A stretch of 64,000 nucleotides of DNA, from assembly GCA_008638375.1 (NCBI GenBank), contig CM018032.1:33420751-33484750 (forward strand), read 5' to 3'. The notes under the pieces are model-generated. The model did not search any database and was not told the origin of the DNA. It saw only the letters and a program-made list of their open reading frames with translations. This DNA is from Nyssa sinensis (taxonomy: Eukaryota > Streptophyta > Magnoliopsida > Cornales > Nyssaceae). A program made the translations under genes and the position numbers. Shown here in pieces: positions 22,101 to 36,100 of the stretch (positions within the stretch are counted from its first letter, which is position 1; each line of letters opens with the position of its first letter).

Positions 22101-25100
22101 TACAGTAAAGTTTAATAGTGAAAATGTACGTTACATGAAAAAAGATGAAGTAATGACACAATACACTAGGAGTCAGCTTCCATTAAAATTGTGTAATACA
22201 AAACACAATACACAAAGCTGTACTTTAAGGGAAAAGAAAGTGGAAACAGAAGGTTTTCTTTCCAACTATAACAGCGTGTAAATAATTTACACCAACTCCA
22301 ATCAAACATTTCCAATTTGAGTACAGAAGGCATACAGTTTGAACTCAGATAGTTAACAAATATTCTCTCTAGCAGTCCCACTAATCATACTCTTCGCCTC
22401 TTTTTGGAATTAACTAGTGAAGGAAACAATTTAATATTTGAAAATATTTAAACTAATTGGTACATGTCAAAAAACAATTCTTTAAAATTGGCAATTTATC
22501 AGGTTGATTGGTATGATTTCACAATTCAAAATAGCGCAGGAGCAACGCAATTCAAGTTTTCATTCTGGTTTGTGGCAGCAGCAAGACAGAAACAACCAAA
22601 TTGCCACTGACTGGCATGGGACAATAAATCCATAAGTGTATCTAGCAAAATATTCAAGGTACGGCTACCAGTATCACCTGATGGGTACTAATTCAAGTCC
22701 ACATAATAGCTAACAACTGGCCCAGATCAGTTTATGTTTTGGGTGTGAACATTGAAACCTTAAGCTGGAGACAGTTCAATCGGCTTTGAATCCTTGAACA
22801 TTATGTTTCAGGCACAGTATTTTACAGATAATTCAACCCTGCAACTTGTTCCAACTGAGAAATTTTGAGATTTAGACATAGGAACATAATATGTTTTCCT
22901 AACTTTTCAGTGGTACATGGATGCAGGCAAGTCACATCCTGTATAAAACACTAATGTACTTTTCTGGAAAAAAAATGTGAAAGAGAAAAGGACCCCATGA
23001 ATTTGTAGTGTCTGGACAGCTTGCATGTAAATCATGAGAACAAATGAAACAATCCCAGATGGTTGACATACATCAACTTTTGAAACTCTCTGAGGAATTA
23101 AGCGATCATTTCTGTCACCTAAGCCCAAGTTTCCATATCGGCCCCAGCCCCAACCATAAAGCTCACCATCTTCTGTAACAGCAACAGTATGTTCAGCACC
23201 AGCAGCAACCATTTTGATAGATACTCCCTACAAAAGATAATGAAAGTAATCCATTTCAGCAAAGTGTTTCCATGCCCGCTCAAGTGAAAAACTTGCTTAA
23301 AGTGCTTCATATATCAGTTCATGAAAAGGTATACTCTAAGATGCACAGATACAGACACAGGACACACATAGACATGACATGCACACATCAGGGATATGCT
23401 GAATAATATATATATTTATATATATATATATATGATCATATAATCCAATTCTACCATTATTTCAATTAAATTAGGAGTAAAAAAATGCACAGCTCATAAG
23501 AGATCAAATCAACTATCAAGTCATCAATTCTAATCAATAATAACTTAAAGTATTCAACATTTCACATCAACATATCATTCAATATAACATAACTATTATC
23601 CTTCAATGCAACATTTCCACAATTCCAACATTTTACATCATAAAGTCATATAATTAAAATTAAAATACAAACATATCAATAGATCACAAAGTCATTATAA
23701 GCATCCAACGTCTAATAATTACAATTCACAAGTCAAACAAAACATGATAATAATTTGCATATGTCTGGAAAAATTATATTTCATCAGTTGTAAAATTTCC
23801 CTCTCAGTTTATGTATTGGCAATTCATTCCAAAAGTCTTTATTGAGTCTGTAACTATTAGGTTAGGTTGAGTTTCAGTGTTGCCGTTAGTCAATTAATTA
23901 TGTGAAGACTTGATCGAGCCAAACTTAATTACACTTGCATACTTGTGAAGATGAAGAATATTGACAACATATTGAAGCTTCATAATTTTTACAAGAAAGG
24001 TAAAAACACACATGCTTGTCATGCATTCATATTACATGCATTTGAAAAATGTGTGTGCATTTAGTCTTTCACCATATGGTTGTAGACACCTCATTATGCG
24101 ACCCTTGATTGTATAGGGATAGTTTCATCATTTTTGAGAAGTTACTACGATATTTCCCATCCAGGGGTATCTTAGTAACTTCACATTTAGTCCCCCTAAC
24201 TAGCGTTTTGGTCATTTTGCCCATTAAGGGCATTTTGGTCATTTTGACCACTAAGGGTGTTTCAGTAATTTTGCCCACTATGAAAATTTTGGTCACTTCG
24301 CCCACCAAGGGAATTTTAGTCATTTTTCACATTAAGAGCATTTCAATCATTTCACCCACTACGGGCATTTTGGTTACTTCACCCACCAAGGACATTTCAG
24401 TCATTTTGCCCAGTAAGGGCATTTTGCTCAATTCGTCCTTTAAGGTCATTTTAGTCATTTTTTCCATTAAAGGTCATTTCAATCATTTTGCCCAGTAAGG
24501 GCATTTCGGTCATTTTTTCCAGTAAGGGCATTTCAATCATTTTTTCATTAAAGGCATTTTGGTCATTTGGCCCACTTAGGAAATTTTGGTCATTTCTCCC
24601 ATTAAGGGTATTTTGGTCATTTGGTACATTATAGCCATTGAGAATATTTTGGTCGTTTCGCACATCTTTGACCTTTCAGGGTATTTTGGTAATTTCTAAC
24701 GATTCCCTACCCTTTAGGGGTGTTTTGGTAAAGTCTAGAGATTTTTCACTTTCTAGGAATATTTCTATATTTTTTACACCATTTTGCCCTTTGGAGGGTA
24801 TTTTGGTAATTTCGGCATAATCCTACCCTTAGTAGGTCATTTTGGCCATTTGAGGGCATATATGTAATTTTCATACCATTTTACCCCTTTGGGGGTAATT
24901 TGGTAATTTTAGCCCTTAGGGGCAATTTGGACTTTTTATGCCTTAGGGGCAATTTGGTAATTTCCATGTCCCAAAATCATCTATCGAATTAGGGGCAATT
25001 TGGTAATGTGAGTGACATTTATTACCTTTATTATTCCTTGAAAAATTACCTTTCTTGAGCATTGGCACTTTCCTCTATTATCCTTTGAAAATTGCCTTAC

Positions 25101-25346
25101 TTGTGCCCTAAGACTTGCCATTATCATTCTTAGGAGTTTCCTTTATATCTCCCAAGGAATTGCCTTTCTTGTACATTAAAACATACCAATCTTGTTTACT
25201 TGCACACCAAGGCTTAATCTAAGCCTTCTATCTATGAGACTCATTGTGAACACTTGGATCAATCCTCCATATTTGCCTATAAATAAAGCCCCTTAGCCAC
25301 CAAGAAGGGAACTTGAAATCTAAGAGCCAGAGGACTGCTACAATAG

Positions 25347-25395
<49 letters not shown>

Positions 25396-28300
25396 TTCGT
25401 CGTGCTTTGTCCTACATAAGCCAAAGTACTACCCAACACAAGTCGAAGTAACGCAATAGTGAAGATCCAAAGTCAAGGAGTTCAAGCGGAAGTACTAACT
25501 AATTAATCACAAATAATCAGGTATGCTCCCTAAACCCTTCTCTTTCTTTTCACCCAATTTCATCTATTCTATCGCTCTTCATAGAAGCAGTTGAATTGGA
25601 GAACTACGTTGGTTCCGATTCTGTTATCTAAATAGATACATAGGAAGCCTTCGGCCCAGGTCTACTCATTCTCTTCCCTTTTCTTGTCTTATTATTTTAT
25701 TTACTTTTCACGTTCTCACTCCATACTTTCTTACCCCGAGTGATCATCTTCTATTCCCATTTGATAGAAGTGAGTGATGGGTATTAGCCCCTTACCTCCT
25801 TTTCTCATTAAGGGAACTAAAGGGTAACCTATACGCTTCTATCACTATTGATAGAAGCATAGAAGGGGCATTCTTTTAAGCTTTCTTTTTATTTATTATG
25901 TCATTTATTTCATTTACTTATTCGTGCAATTATCATTTTCTCCTTTATTCTTTTTTCCCCTTATGTTGTGCAATAAAAGCCTTGTAGATGAAAACTAGAG
26001 GCCGGCCATTCGAACCGGGCGGGATGGGTGCCTAACACCTTCCTACCCCGTACCTTAGCTCCTGGACTTAGAATTCTCCAGTTTATTGTAGACTAGTTTC
26101 ATTTATTTCATGACCCATGTCAAGGGGTTTAGAATGTAACTAGGACCAAAGGCAATGTAATTTTTAATTTCCTTCATTAATTCCTTTACATGTATTCTCC
26201 ATGGGTTGTAATCGGGTTTACTTGTTATTTGCCTAAAACAAGATGGCCTCTTTCTCTTTCACATGCACCAATCTAGGGCATTCCCTCCCACCTTTAGGGA
26301 GGGGATAGCCAGAGTTTTCAAGTGGTGGTGCTCACAATGGTTCTCATGGAACTTATGTTTCAATGTTACATAAGTTAAGGCACTTTTTAGTTTTGACTAT
26401 AGACTTAAAAAGTTACTTAAATATGTCTATTTATGTCCCTTCAGTACTTAGTGAATTTTGGAATTGTTTTAAAATCTAAATTAGATTTCTAGTATCTTAT
26501 TCATTCAAACGCTTAGTTCGTTCGTCCAAATGGTTAGCACCATCCAAACAATAAGCGGTTATCTGTTCGAACGCATATGAATTTTCAAAGAATCTAATTG
26601 GTTGTCCTATCTCGAATCTAATTAGGTTTAGGTCAATGTGCTTATAATAGTGACGGACTTTTTTGTATAATATTACGAATTTTTCATTTTAAAGAGCATA
26701 TTTTGCATTCATATAGAGAACTTTTGGCACTATTCAAATTCTTGAGAATTGGTATCAAATCTATACTTTAGGTTTAATATAGTCCCTTCTTCACGAGGTG
26801 ATTGTGAGGGTTTTTGCTAAGACAGATCTTAGGAAACACTTCTAGACCAATGCACGAGTTGTTGCATATCAAGTATTGTGGATTTGCGGGTAGTCAGATT
26901 ATGGTTAGAACAAAATGTTTGTTGTATAGAGGAACGACTAACAAGCATAATTAGCCGACAAAAGCAAAACATAAATGACTACGAGGAGGATTGACTAACG
27001 AGTAAAATCTACAAGATAGCGTAGCAAATTAGTGATCATTGGTCTGTTGTGTCTTTTATGGATTGGTTAATCAGTGGATATGTTCTTTAACAATGGTGGG
27101 TTTTCTAAGTACTCTATTGTGCTTTATATTTTGTTTTATTTTAAGTACTTGGCCATATAATTGATAGGACTCTAATTTATCGAACACTTGGTTTAACCCT
27201 TAAGTCCACGATTCCTGTCTACTTAATTTTGGTTGATTAATTAGAAAAAATATATTTTGGACTATTTGCGTAACTCTATGAAGTATTTAGTTAATTAAAA
27301 TAATTTTTAATTAATAAATTATAACCAAAACCACCTTGTTATATAAATCAAATTATGCAAAATCATCAATAATTTCAGTTACTTAATTGAATAAAGAAGA
27401 GACAAGAACTAAAGACGATAAAATTCATCACTTTGAGCCAGTTTGATTGATGAATATAATGAAACTCGCAAAAACGACGTGGGTAGTGAGGTGCAGTGAA
27501 GACACAAGAGAACATGAGCTTAGGAAATGATCAGGGTCAACTTAGGGCAAGTAATAAAAAGAGGCGTTTTGTGTACTTCACAAATATACTTATTTTCTAC
27601 GACTAAATTAGTTCAAAAATATTTATATTATTTTTAACTAAGAGCCCGTTTGGATGGGTGTTGTGCTTGTCCAAATGAGATTCTAAAAAGAAATTCACGC
27701 TAACAAGTTGTTTGGATAAGCGTTGTGGGCCCAAAAGAACGTTGGGCTAATGCTGAGATTCGTGCGAAGCCAACGCTACTATTACCAGCATTGAAGAGCG
27801 TTGAAGGGATGCAATTTGTCACTTTATCATTTTGCCCTCTTCTTTCACAATATTTACCAAAATGCTGCCACTTTTCTCGTCTTTTTCCCTAGCTCTTACT
27901 TTTTCTGATTTGTAGGTCCCACCCATCTTCCACTTTCCATCAGCTCTCTGCACAACATGCACACATATGTATATTCATGTATATATATAATAAATTTTAT
28001 TTATTTTAAAAAAATAATAATAAATTAAAATATTAAAATATATAATTAATATCAATATTTGTAATTAAATTTTATAATAAATTACCAAACAACACCTTGT
28101 TTTAATATAAAAGGTAAAATGAACTTTCATACTTTAAAATCACTTCCAATAATTTTGACCAAACACTTAATAAGCTATTCTAATATCATAAGCTAATCTC
28201 ATCCAAACAATTAAAATCTATTATTCAGAATCTATTCTTTATAAGCTGAAACTCATCCAAACTAGCTCTAAATCAACTTAATGAAACATGTCATAAAATA

Positions 28301-28955
28301 CATTTTTATTATAAATGTTAATTTTTATAGGTAGTCTTGAAATTGATTTAAATAATGTTAGAATTAGATAACATGATCATATGTATATAAATATATATAT
28401 ATATTATTCAATGTATCTCCAGCCTTTTTGTGTCCTATTTTTTTGAAAAATCCTATGTTAGCAAGAGAGAGGGAGAGGGGGAGGGGGCAGAGAGAGAAAT
28501 GATCAATCTGGTTGAGAGAAAATAGGAAATATTGCAACAAAAAAAAAAAAGAGAGAAAAGGAGAAGCGGCAATCCTGGCTTTGAGGAGAGAGAGAGAGAG
28601 AGAGAGAGAGCCGCATTTTTAGAGAGGGGCTTTGATTATTGATGTAGACACTGAAAGTTTGATCGACAACCTCAACGTTGTGCTCAATCGACGACCTCAA
28701 CACTATGTTCGATCAACGAGACAGAGCTAAGAAAACTCCTTCATTTTTGTGCCCTAACTTGTATTTATATTTTTTGATTGCTTCAATTCATGTTTTTTCA
28801 CCCTCTTCTTTTTGATAAGATTCATTTTCAGCCTCTTTAAAATTATAGTTTGACCCCCAACACAATTACACATTTATTCCCACTCATTTTCACGGCCAGG
28901 AAATGAGCCTTTTTTTATCCAGGGGAAAGTTCTTGTTGCAGTTCTTTACTCGATG

Positions 28956-29001
<46 letters not shown>

Positions 29002-32000
29002 ATGGGGGTGCTCAATTTCCATGCCATGTTATACCAGCAGGTCATTCTTGAAAAGAAAGAGGAAGCTTTGTGGTGGAATAGGTCCAAGAGAGGCCTATTC
29101 CAGGTCAAGTGACATTACAAGGTGTTGAAAGGCAGTAGGGGTAGAATTTCCCGTGGAATGTCATATCGTTAATGAAATCTCCCTTAAGGGTAGCTTTCTT
29201 TGTTTAGACCACAGCATTCGAAAGATTTCTTACCAATAAATGTTTCAAGGAGAAGACAAATAATCATTAGTGGGTGCAGATATTGATCTACTGCCTGGTA
29301 ACTAGGGAGCCTGGATCCTTTTGTTGGGTCTTTGCTTTGCCTCGCTCTACATCTAAGGTCATGAGCTCTTAGAGAGGAAACATGGTTAGGAGAAGCGCAA
29401 AGGAGGTGTGGCAAGTGTCTCCCTTGTGCCTTTGGTAGACAAGTTTGAAGGAAAGAAACCGTAGATTATTTGAAGGAATGGAAGCTCCTATTTGGGATGT
29501 AAAGGCAACATTGTTGAACACTCTTAATTTTAGGTTACTGGAGGCTTCACTTTCTCCATAGAAAACTTTTTTTTTATGTATTTTCAATTTATGATTGTAT
29601 ACCATTTTTATTTTTCTTTTTTATTCTTTTTTTTTTTTGAATATGGGTGCACTAGTGCTTCCTATGAAATAATGCTTACTTAGCAAAAAAAAGGCAAAAG
29701 AAAGAAATTGTGGTTAGAACTAGTAAGGCAAAAGACACGTGAGTAAATCAGCCCTTAGAACCAAAAGGGTACTCATGACACGGAAGTAAGATAAGATGTC
29801 CACAACCCTCGAATAGGGTCAAACAGACAAAAGAAGCCTAAGTGAATGATGTTGCAAATCAGGCAACCGAACTTAGTAAGTAAATCCAAAAAGGGATTTA
29901 CAGCCAGAAGGAATATGATGAGAATGTAGACTTGAGTGAACTAAGCAAGGACTTAGTTCTCAATAAAACTAAAAGTATTTAAATAAAGAAGATTCAGTAA
30001 TCTTTGAATAATGGAGATAGTGTAGTCTAGTCACACTCTTAACTTTCAAGACTACCATTAGACCAATGTCAGCAAGAAAAAGAAGTGTTAGATATCCCTA
30101 TTAGGGACACATTGTGCCTGTACAAATTATGGGCTGAGAAGCCACATATAGGAAGTGTATCCAAGGCACAAAACAAGGTAAATAGAAAGATAGCATCAGA
30201 GTGCGCAGAAAAAGCATGTTTAATGAAGGAAGTGTATGGATAATTTTCCCCATAAGATAAGTTGAATTTTGGGGACTAAACTCTTTTTAAAGAGGGGAGA
30301 ATGTAACATATTGACCTAATTTTTTGAGTAATTATGAATAATGATGATTATTATTAGAGATTTGCCCTAATGATTGTGGGCATTTTGCTTCAGGCACATA
30401 GTTTATGAATTTGGAGACAAAGGCACCTGTGTGTGAAATTTTCCATTGAATTGGTGATGGTCATTATTAAAAAAGTGATTGATTGACAAAGATTATTGCC
30501 AGATAACAAACCCTAATTATTGATAATTATTGATTAACACATGAATGATTTTGGGTGAATTAGTGCACAAATGCAGTTAATCAAAGATTAGTCCCCTAAT
30601 GCAATGGTATGAAGTATGATATACTGATGGACCTACAAGATCTATGATGACACTGGAATATGATGCTAAGGCATATGATGGTAGTACATGATACATGAGT
30701 ATGATGTGACTGACTAGCCGGTTGTAGTTCCATGATCCGCATAGGGTGGGTTTGGGATGTGACACAGTTAGTAAAAGACTTTCCTTTGTTATAGAGGATC
30801 TTATATGATGCATCAAAAGAGGTACAAAGATGGGTGGTGCCATTTTAGCATCACTATGGTGCCTAAATGCTTTCTTGCATGGATTGTAGTTGAAAATCCA
30901 GTTCATTTTAATGTTGAGTGGAAGAATGTTTTTTGGAAAGTTTTATTAGGCCATCAGTATTAGAAACCAAGGAAAGCAATTTCTAGATACAGAAGAATGA
31001 GGAAGCATAATTTGTGGAACTACCCAAAAGACATGGAAATTTTTTATTTGCTTTTGAAATATGTCTTTTGGACCCACATAATGACACACGAAAATTTGTA
31101 ATTGGCTCCAAAATTTACCTCTATAAAATAGTAAGCACTGAATTAGTATATCAACTTAAAAAGAAAATGAAAAAAAAAGGAGCTCAAATTTTCACAAGAC
31201 ATCAGTTGAGAGATTTGACTTGAAAGAAACAAAAAGAAGTAAGAATTCATATATGTTTTAGGAATTTATATTTTTTGTATGGACAAAGATTGAACCTGAA
31301 ATAGATTCACAAAATATGTGAATGTCCTCGGCCAATAGAATATTCACTTCTTTTGTAATATTCAGGTAACATAAGAACACGTCTGTTAGACAATCAATTA
31401 CCTCAAAAGTTCAAGCTACTAAGGAATAGACCTAACAATGTATATCAATCTCTCACACCCTCTTCTCGTGCGTAACCTCATCTTGCAAATAGAGAAACAA
31501 ACAGACCAAAACGAAGAGAAACAAACAAACAGAATAGGAAACAGATAAAAATCAACAGACCTGTGCACAGATTCTTTTACTCTTTTTTTGTGTTATAACC
31601 TTAAGGCATCAGAACTAGAAATCAAACCATTCATATATCCCACCTAGATGTGGAATTAATTATATAGTGGATCTCTAAGTGTACTGCAAAGCTAAAAAGT
31701 ACAGCTTGGTTGATATGGCTTTAAAAGGAGAGGTCTCAAACCTTTGAAAGGTAGCATAACTAAAAGAGTATAGAGAATGCATACAAAAATTTTTGAATAA
31801 CAATTATCCAACAATACCTGGAAGGATGCAATTTTTTGTGGCACAAGAGAGTCCTCAGTGGTGCCAAGACCAAGTTGACCATTTTGGTTCCGCCCCCAAC
31901 TTCAATTTTTTTTTTAAAAAAAAAAGGAAGAAGAAGACAGTAAAGCATTATCACAATCAGTGAATAAAGAATTTCGAAATCACCTTTATATCACAGCATA

Positions 32001-33124
32001 ATAAATCATTAGCAACAGTCAAAACTTGGGTCATCCTTCCCTTAAAATAATGGTAGACTTATAGTCGTAAATATTGTAGAATTCCATTCTGGGAAGCATA
32101 GAAGTTCCTAAATATCAAGTTCAGATCGGAAAAACATTCACTATATATCAAATTCTCACACTCGAAGCCAACCAACAAAAGAATAATAAAATATAAACAT
32201 CAAAAGAAAGATCATTCTCACAGGGTGATTCAGTTTAAATTTCATCCTTAAAATTGTTGGGTCTGCCACCGGTTTGGGGCAAAACACATAAATAAAATTG
32301 TTCCCTCTTTTCAAAAACATTGCTTCGATTCAATATCACTGATGGCAGTCCCAAATAAACATAAATATGTTAAATTTACTGCATTATAAATGAGAGAGAG
32401 TGTTGCATGATTAAGGTGAGCAATAATTCTTATGAACAATGAGCTGAAAAATCAGCATCAGACAGTAGCTTCCAACTAGCAGCTTGGTAAGGATTCCAAA
32501 ACATTATTGATTACACTCGGTTACATTCCTTTTGATAAGGAAATAAAGGAAACAATGAGGGATGGCATGCTTTTCCCTAGTTCGGTAGAGAGGAAGGGGG
32601 AAGGAACCCCTTCCTTCCAAACCCACCATTTTCTTTCCTCCCACTTTTGGGAGGAAAGGAGGAGGGAAAGGGCTCCTCTTCCTTTCTTAAAATTCCACTA
32701 CCCTTGGGAATTTGTTAGCAGTAGCACTAAAAAGGTTGGGATTTAGGAGAAGCTCACTGCCCTTGGGAATTTCTTGCTTAAGGCTTACCCAAGTTTTCTC
32801 ATCATGTTAGGTTTTCTCTTTGGAATCATTTTCTCATTCAATTGTGGATGGGATCCTTGGTGGGAGAGTGCCCTCAAAATATCATTTCTTCATCTCTACT
32901 GCCTTTCTAGGATTGTTGTTTTTTTCTTTTGTAAGTACCATTCTAGGATTGGTATTACCAGTATTTTGCACTTCATCTCCTTTATTATTATTATTATTCC
33001 TCATCTCTATTGCCTTCTTATTTTTATCATTATTTCTCATCTCTATTACCTTTCTAGGATTGGTGTTTTTTTCCATAATTACCTTTATAGGATTGGTATT
33101 ACCAGCATTTTTCACTTCATCTCC

Positions 33125-33175
<51 letters not shown>

Positions 33176-36100
33176 GTTGTTGTTGTTGTTGTTGTTGTTA
33201 TTATTATTATTATTATTCCTCATCTCTATTGCCTTATTATTTTTATTAGTATTCCTCATCTCTATTACCATTCTAGGATTGGTGTTTTTTTTCATAAGTA
33301 CCTTTCTAGGATTGGTATTACCAGCATTTTGCACGTCATCTCCATTATTATTAGTATTATTATTATTACTACTACTACTACTACTACTTGGCACAATTGT
33401 GTATTGAGAGAATGAGTTGAACGTCCCTATGGAAGGCAACTCAGCAATGTTAAACCATCTTAACCTAATCTTTATTGTGTGTATTATCCTAGACTTTTCT
33501 TTAGGCTTAAGTTATATACTTTCCATCTTGACCTTGTGTGCATTAATCTAGGCTTTTCTTTAGGCTTAAGTTATGTACTTTCCTAAAATACTTCTTTTGC
33601 ACATGTATATATTTTCCTTCAATTGAGAGAAGAATACACAAGAAAATATTCCTTACATGGTATCATCCTAACCTATGATATTTTCTCTCCCTCTCGTTAT
33701 GATCTCCTATGGTTCCTTTTCCTGTAGTAGAATTGGTCTATTGCCTATCTTCGCCATCTCCACCATGTCAACCGCCTCTACCGCTGATTCAACTCTCTTA
33801 ACCACCACACCTACCAACACCACCCCCTCTATACTCACCATCACCAGTTTAGTTACCATCAAGCTTATGGATGATAATTTCCTTCTCTGGTCTCATCAGA
33901 TTGAGGCATTTTTGTATGGCCAAAACCTACTACGCTTCGTCGATGGTTCTTTTCCCTGTCCCGCTACAGATCCAGACCGTTCTTTCTGGATCAGTCTATG
34001 TTTATCTTTAGATGTTCTTATGATATTATGATCATGTTGCTCTATGTTGATGATATTATCTTGATTGGCAACGTGCCTTCTTTGCTCTCATCCTTTATTG
34101 CCACTCTTGGTACTGAATTTTAGCTCCTGAATCTTGGTTCCCTATCATACTTTTTAGGGCTTGAGGCAACCTTCTCTAGTGATGGCTTTTGTCTTTCCCA
34201 GACCAAGTAAATTCTCGATCTCCTTCGCCGAAATTCTATGACAGATTATAAGCCTTGCAGTACTCCGGTCTGTGCAAAGACGCAACTCTCTCTTCCAGTA
34301 TTTGAAGTGGATTGGAGCGCCAAATATAATGGTCCAAAAATGAGAAGAACGAGCAGAGAAGGATACCAACCTCTGCACCTCGCCTTCCATGGTCACTGCC
34401 AAACAGTGGCTGTCCCCACAAGCAATTTGCTTTATCTGTAGACCATGTAATGCTTTGATTGGTTGAGGAGTAAACAAATCACTAGAGTTTCCATGACCCA
34501 GCCTCCCAAAGTCACCCCTGCAAAATTGGTAAAAGCAGAAAATGCTTACAAGTAGCCAGCCAAAAATAAAATAAAATAAAAAAACTGACTTTAAGACATT
34601 CATGGAACAGAAGAATTAGTCATATGAATAATGGAATCCATTATAGTTGCCAAGCTAGGTCAATTCATTATATCTGATGGAGAAAATATTGATGACTAAA
34701 ATATTCATAATGCATTTCTCATTGCCTCATAGAAAAATCCTAACTTTATCACCAGAGAAAACAAAACAATAGTGTTACAATTAGTGGTACAATTCAAATA
34801 CAGTTGTAAGAAAAAAAAAAAAAAAACAATCTGAATAATGAAACAGGCCAACTTCGACTTAAACAATAGAACTGAGTGCACGTAGAACAATGATATTAAT
34901 TTACTATGCATATAGGAGCCTAAATGCAACCCCATAAAGTTGTCAGCAGCTAAAATAAATCCCCACAAAGTTCCTATCAAAATTCACCACAGTAGAGGAT
35001 TCCTCCAAAGAGAACAAATCCAGAGGCATTGCCCAAAGCCTAGAGGACTACTCGAAGGCCAGGCTAGGCCTGCAGGTCTTGTCAAAGGACCGAGGTTTAG
35101 ATATAGGCCAAAGGAAATCCAAAAGGCTTGATGTCCAAACAGCCTGTGCAGAGGACAAGGTACGCCCTATCCCTGCTAAAAGCTTCAATAAATGAAGAAT
35201 GGTACAGGTAGTTTGCACAATTCACAAGGCCTGTTTGAGAGAACCAATGGCGTATCACATATGCCCACAATGACCCATAGGGCACATACAACCCTGGATT
35301 CCCTGCTAAAAGGTTCATTGCCTGCAGAAAGGACTAGTTAACACTCATAAGGCCTGGTTGAGAGGACCAATGATGCACCAGATACGACCACAACCATGAA
35401 TAACAGCACTAAACCAAATGCTACCCATTAGATTATGATCAACATCCAATGATCAATAGGATCAACCAATCATAACCACACAATCAAGATCAACCTGCAT
35501 AGATCAAACACTATATCTGGGCAGACTAAAGAAAAAACAACATTATTAATATCCTTCAACATTTACAAGGCCTTGCAGTGAAATCCATTTGTAGAAATGT
35601 GAAGTATCTCTTATTTCCACCTATTTTGCATGGTTTTCTATTTCAATTGCTACATCTTTGCCATCCATGATCCATTTGTCTGTGCCCAATGCACGTAGGG
35701 CTGATTACCAACACAAGGCCTGGGCTTTTTAGCCATTTCCTTCTAAGGTTGACATTGGTTGCTCCCTGCCCACTCTGGTGCTTTGTTCATAATATACTTG
35801 TCAAAAAAATTCCTTGACCAAAACTTTAATTCGTACTGTGTTAATACCTTGCAACCCCAGATCATAAGACAACCTAAGTCTTAAGGTTATTAACTGATCA
35901 AAATATAAAACACGATATATATGCTATAATAATGCCACAGTTTCAACCTATGTAAAGATCCATAGAATTCCACAATTTTTACGTCTCCATTGAAAACAAA
36001 CTTAAACCAAATCCAGACCTCTATAACCATGTTAAACTTGACTATGTTTCAATTTTGAAGCTTGAAAACTTGGACCAACTTCTCATATTATGCTACTTTT

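Larger units (their letters stand above)
23228..31817 (-). other. UVR8 intron 4
   Basis: 8.6 kb. From low to high coordinate: a degenerate ACAC/GACAC-rich repeat near 23335-23410 with a TA run, a minisatellite (24170-25010), an LTR-like leader with CCTATAAATAAA near 25276 and a CT microsatellite, AT-rich DNA with no recognisable content (about 26350-27600), a PIF/Harbinger-like MITE, GA/CT microsatellites, a LINE tail, and a gypsy 3' end with LTR (30289-30764). 30765-31817 shows nothing I can name. Confidence 0.6.
31900..34370 (-). other. UVR8 intron 3
   Basis: 2.5 kb. Contains a minisatellite with ATT/TTG runs and a deletion-derived copia remnant in plus orientation that reaches within about 60 bp of exon 3. 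31930-32880 has no recognised content except a short palindrome-rich GGAAGG/CCTTCC stretch near 32590-32690. Confidence 0.7.

Noticed and set aside
24109..24663. ORFs with LVGKMTKMP or ILVILPTKG repeats
   Set aside because: Translation of the minisatellite at 24170-25010; the frames drift with unit length.
32774..33439. Long ORFs on both strands rich in Ile/Leu or Asn
   Set aside because: Translation of ATT/AAT trinucleotide runs and a minisatellite.
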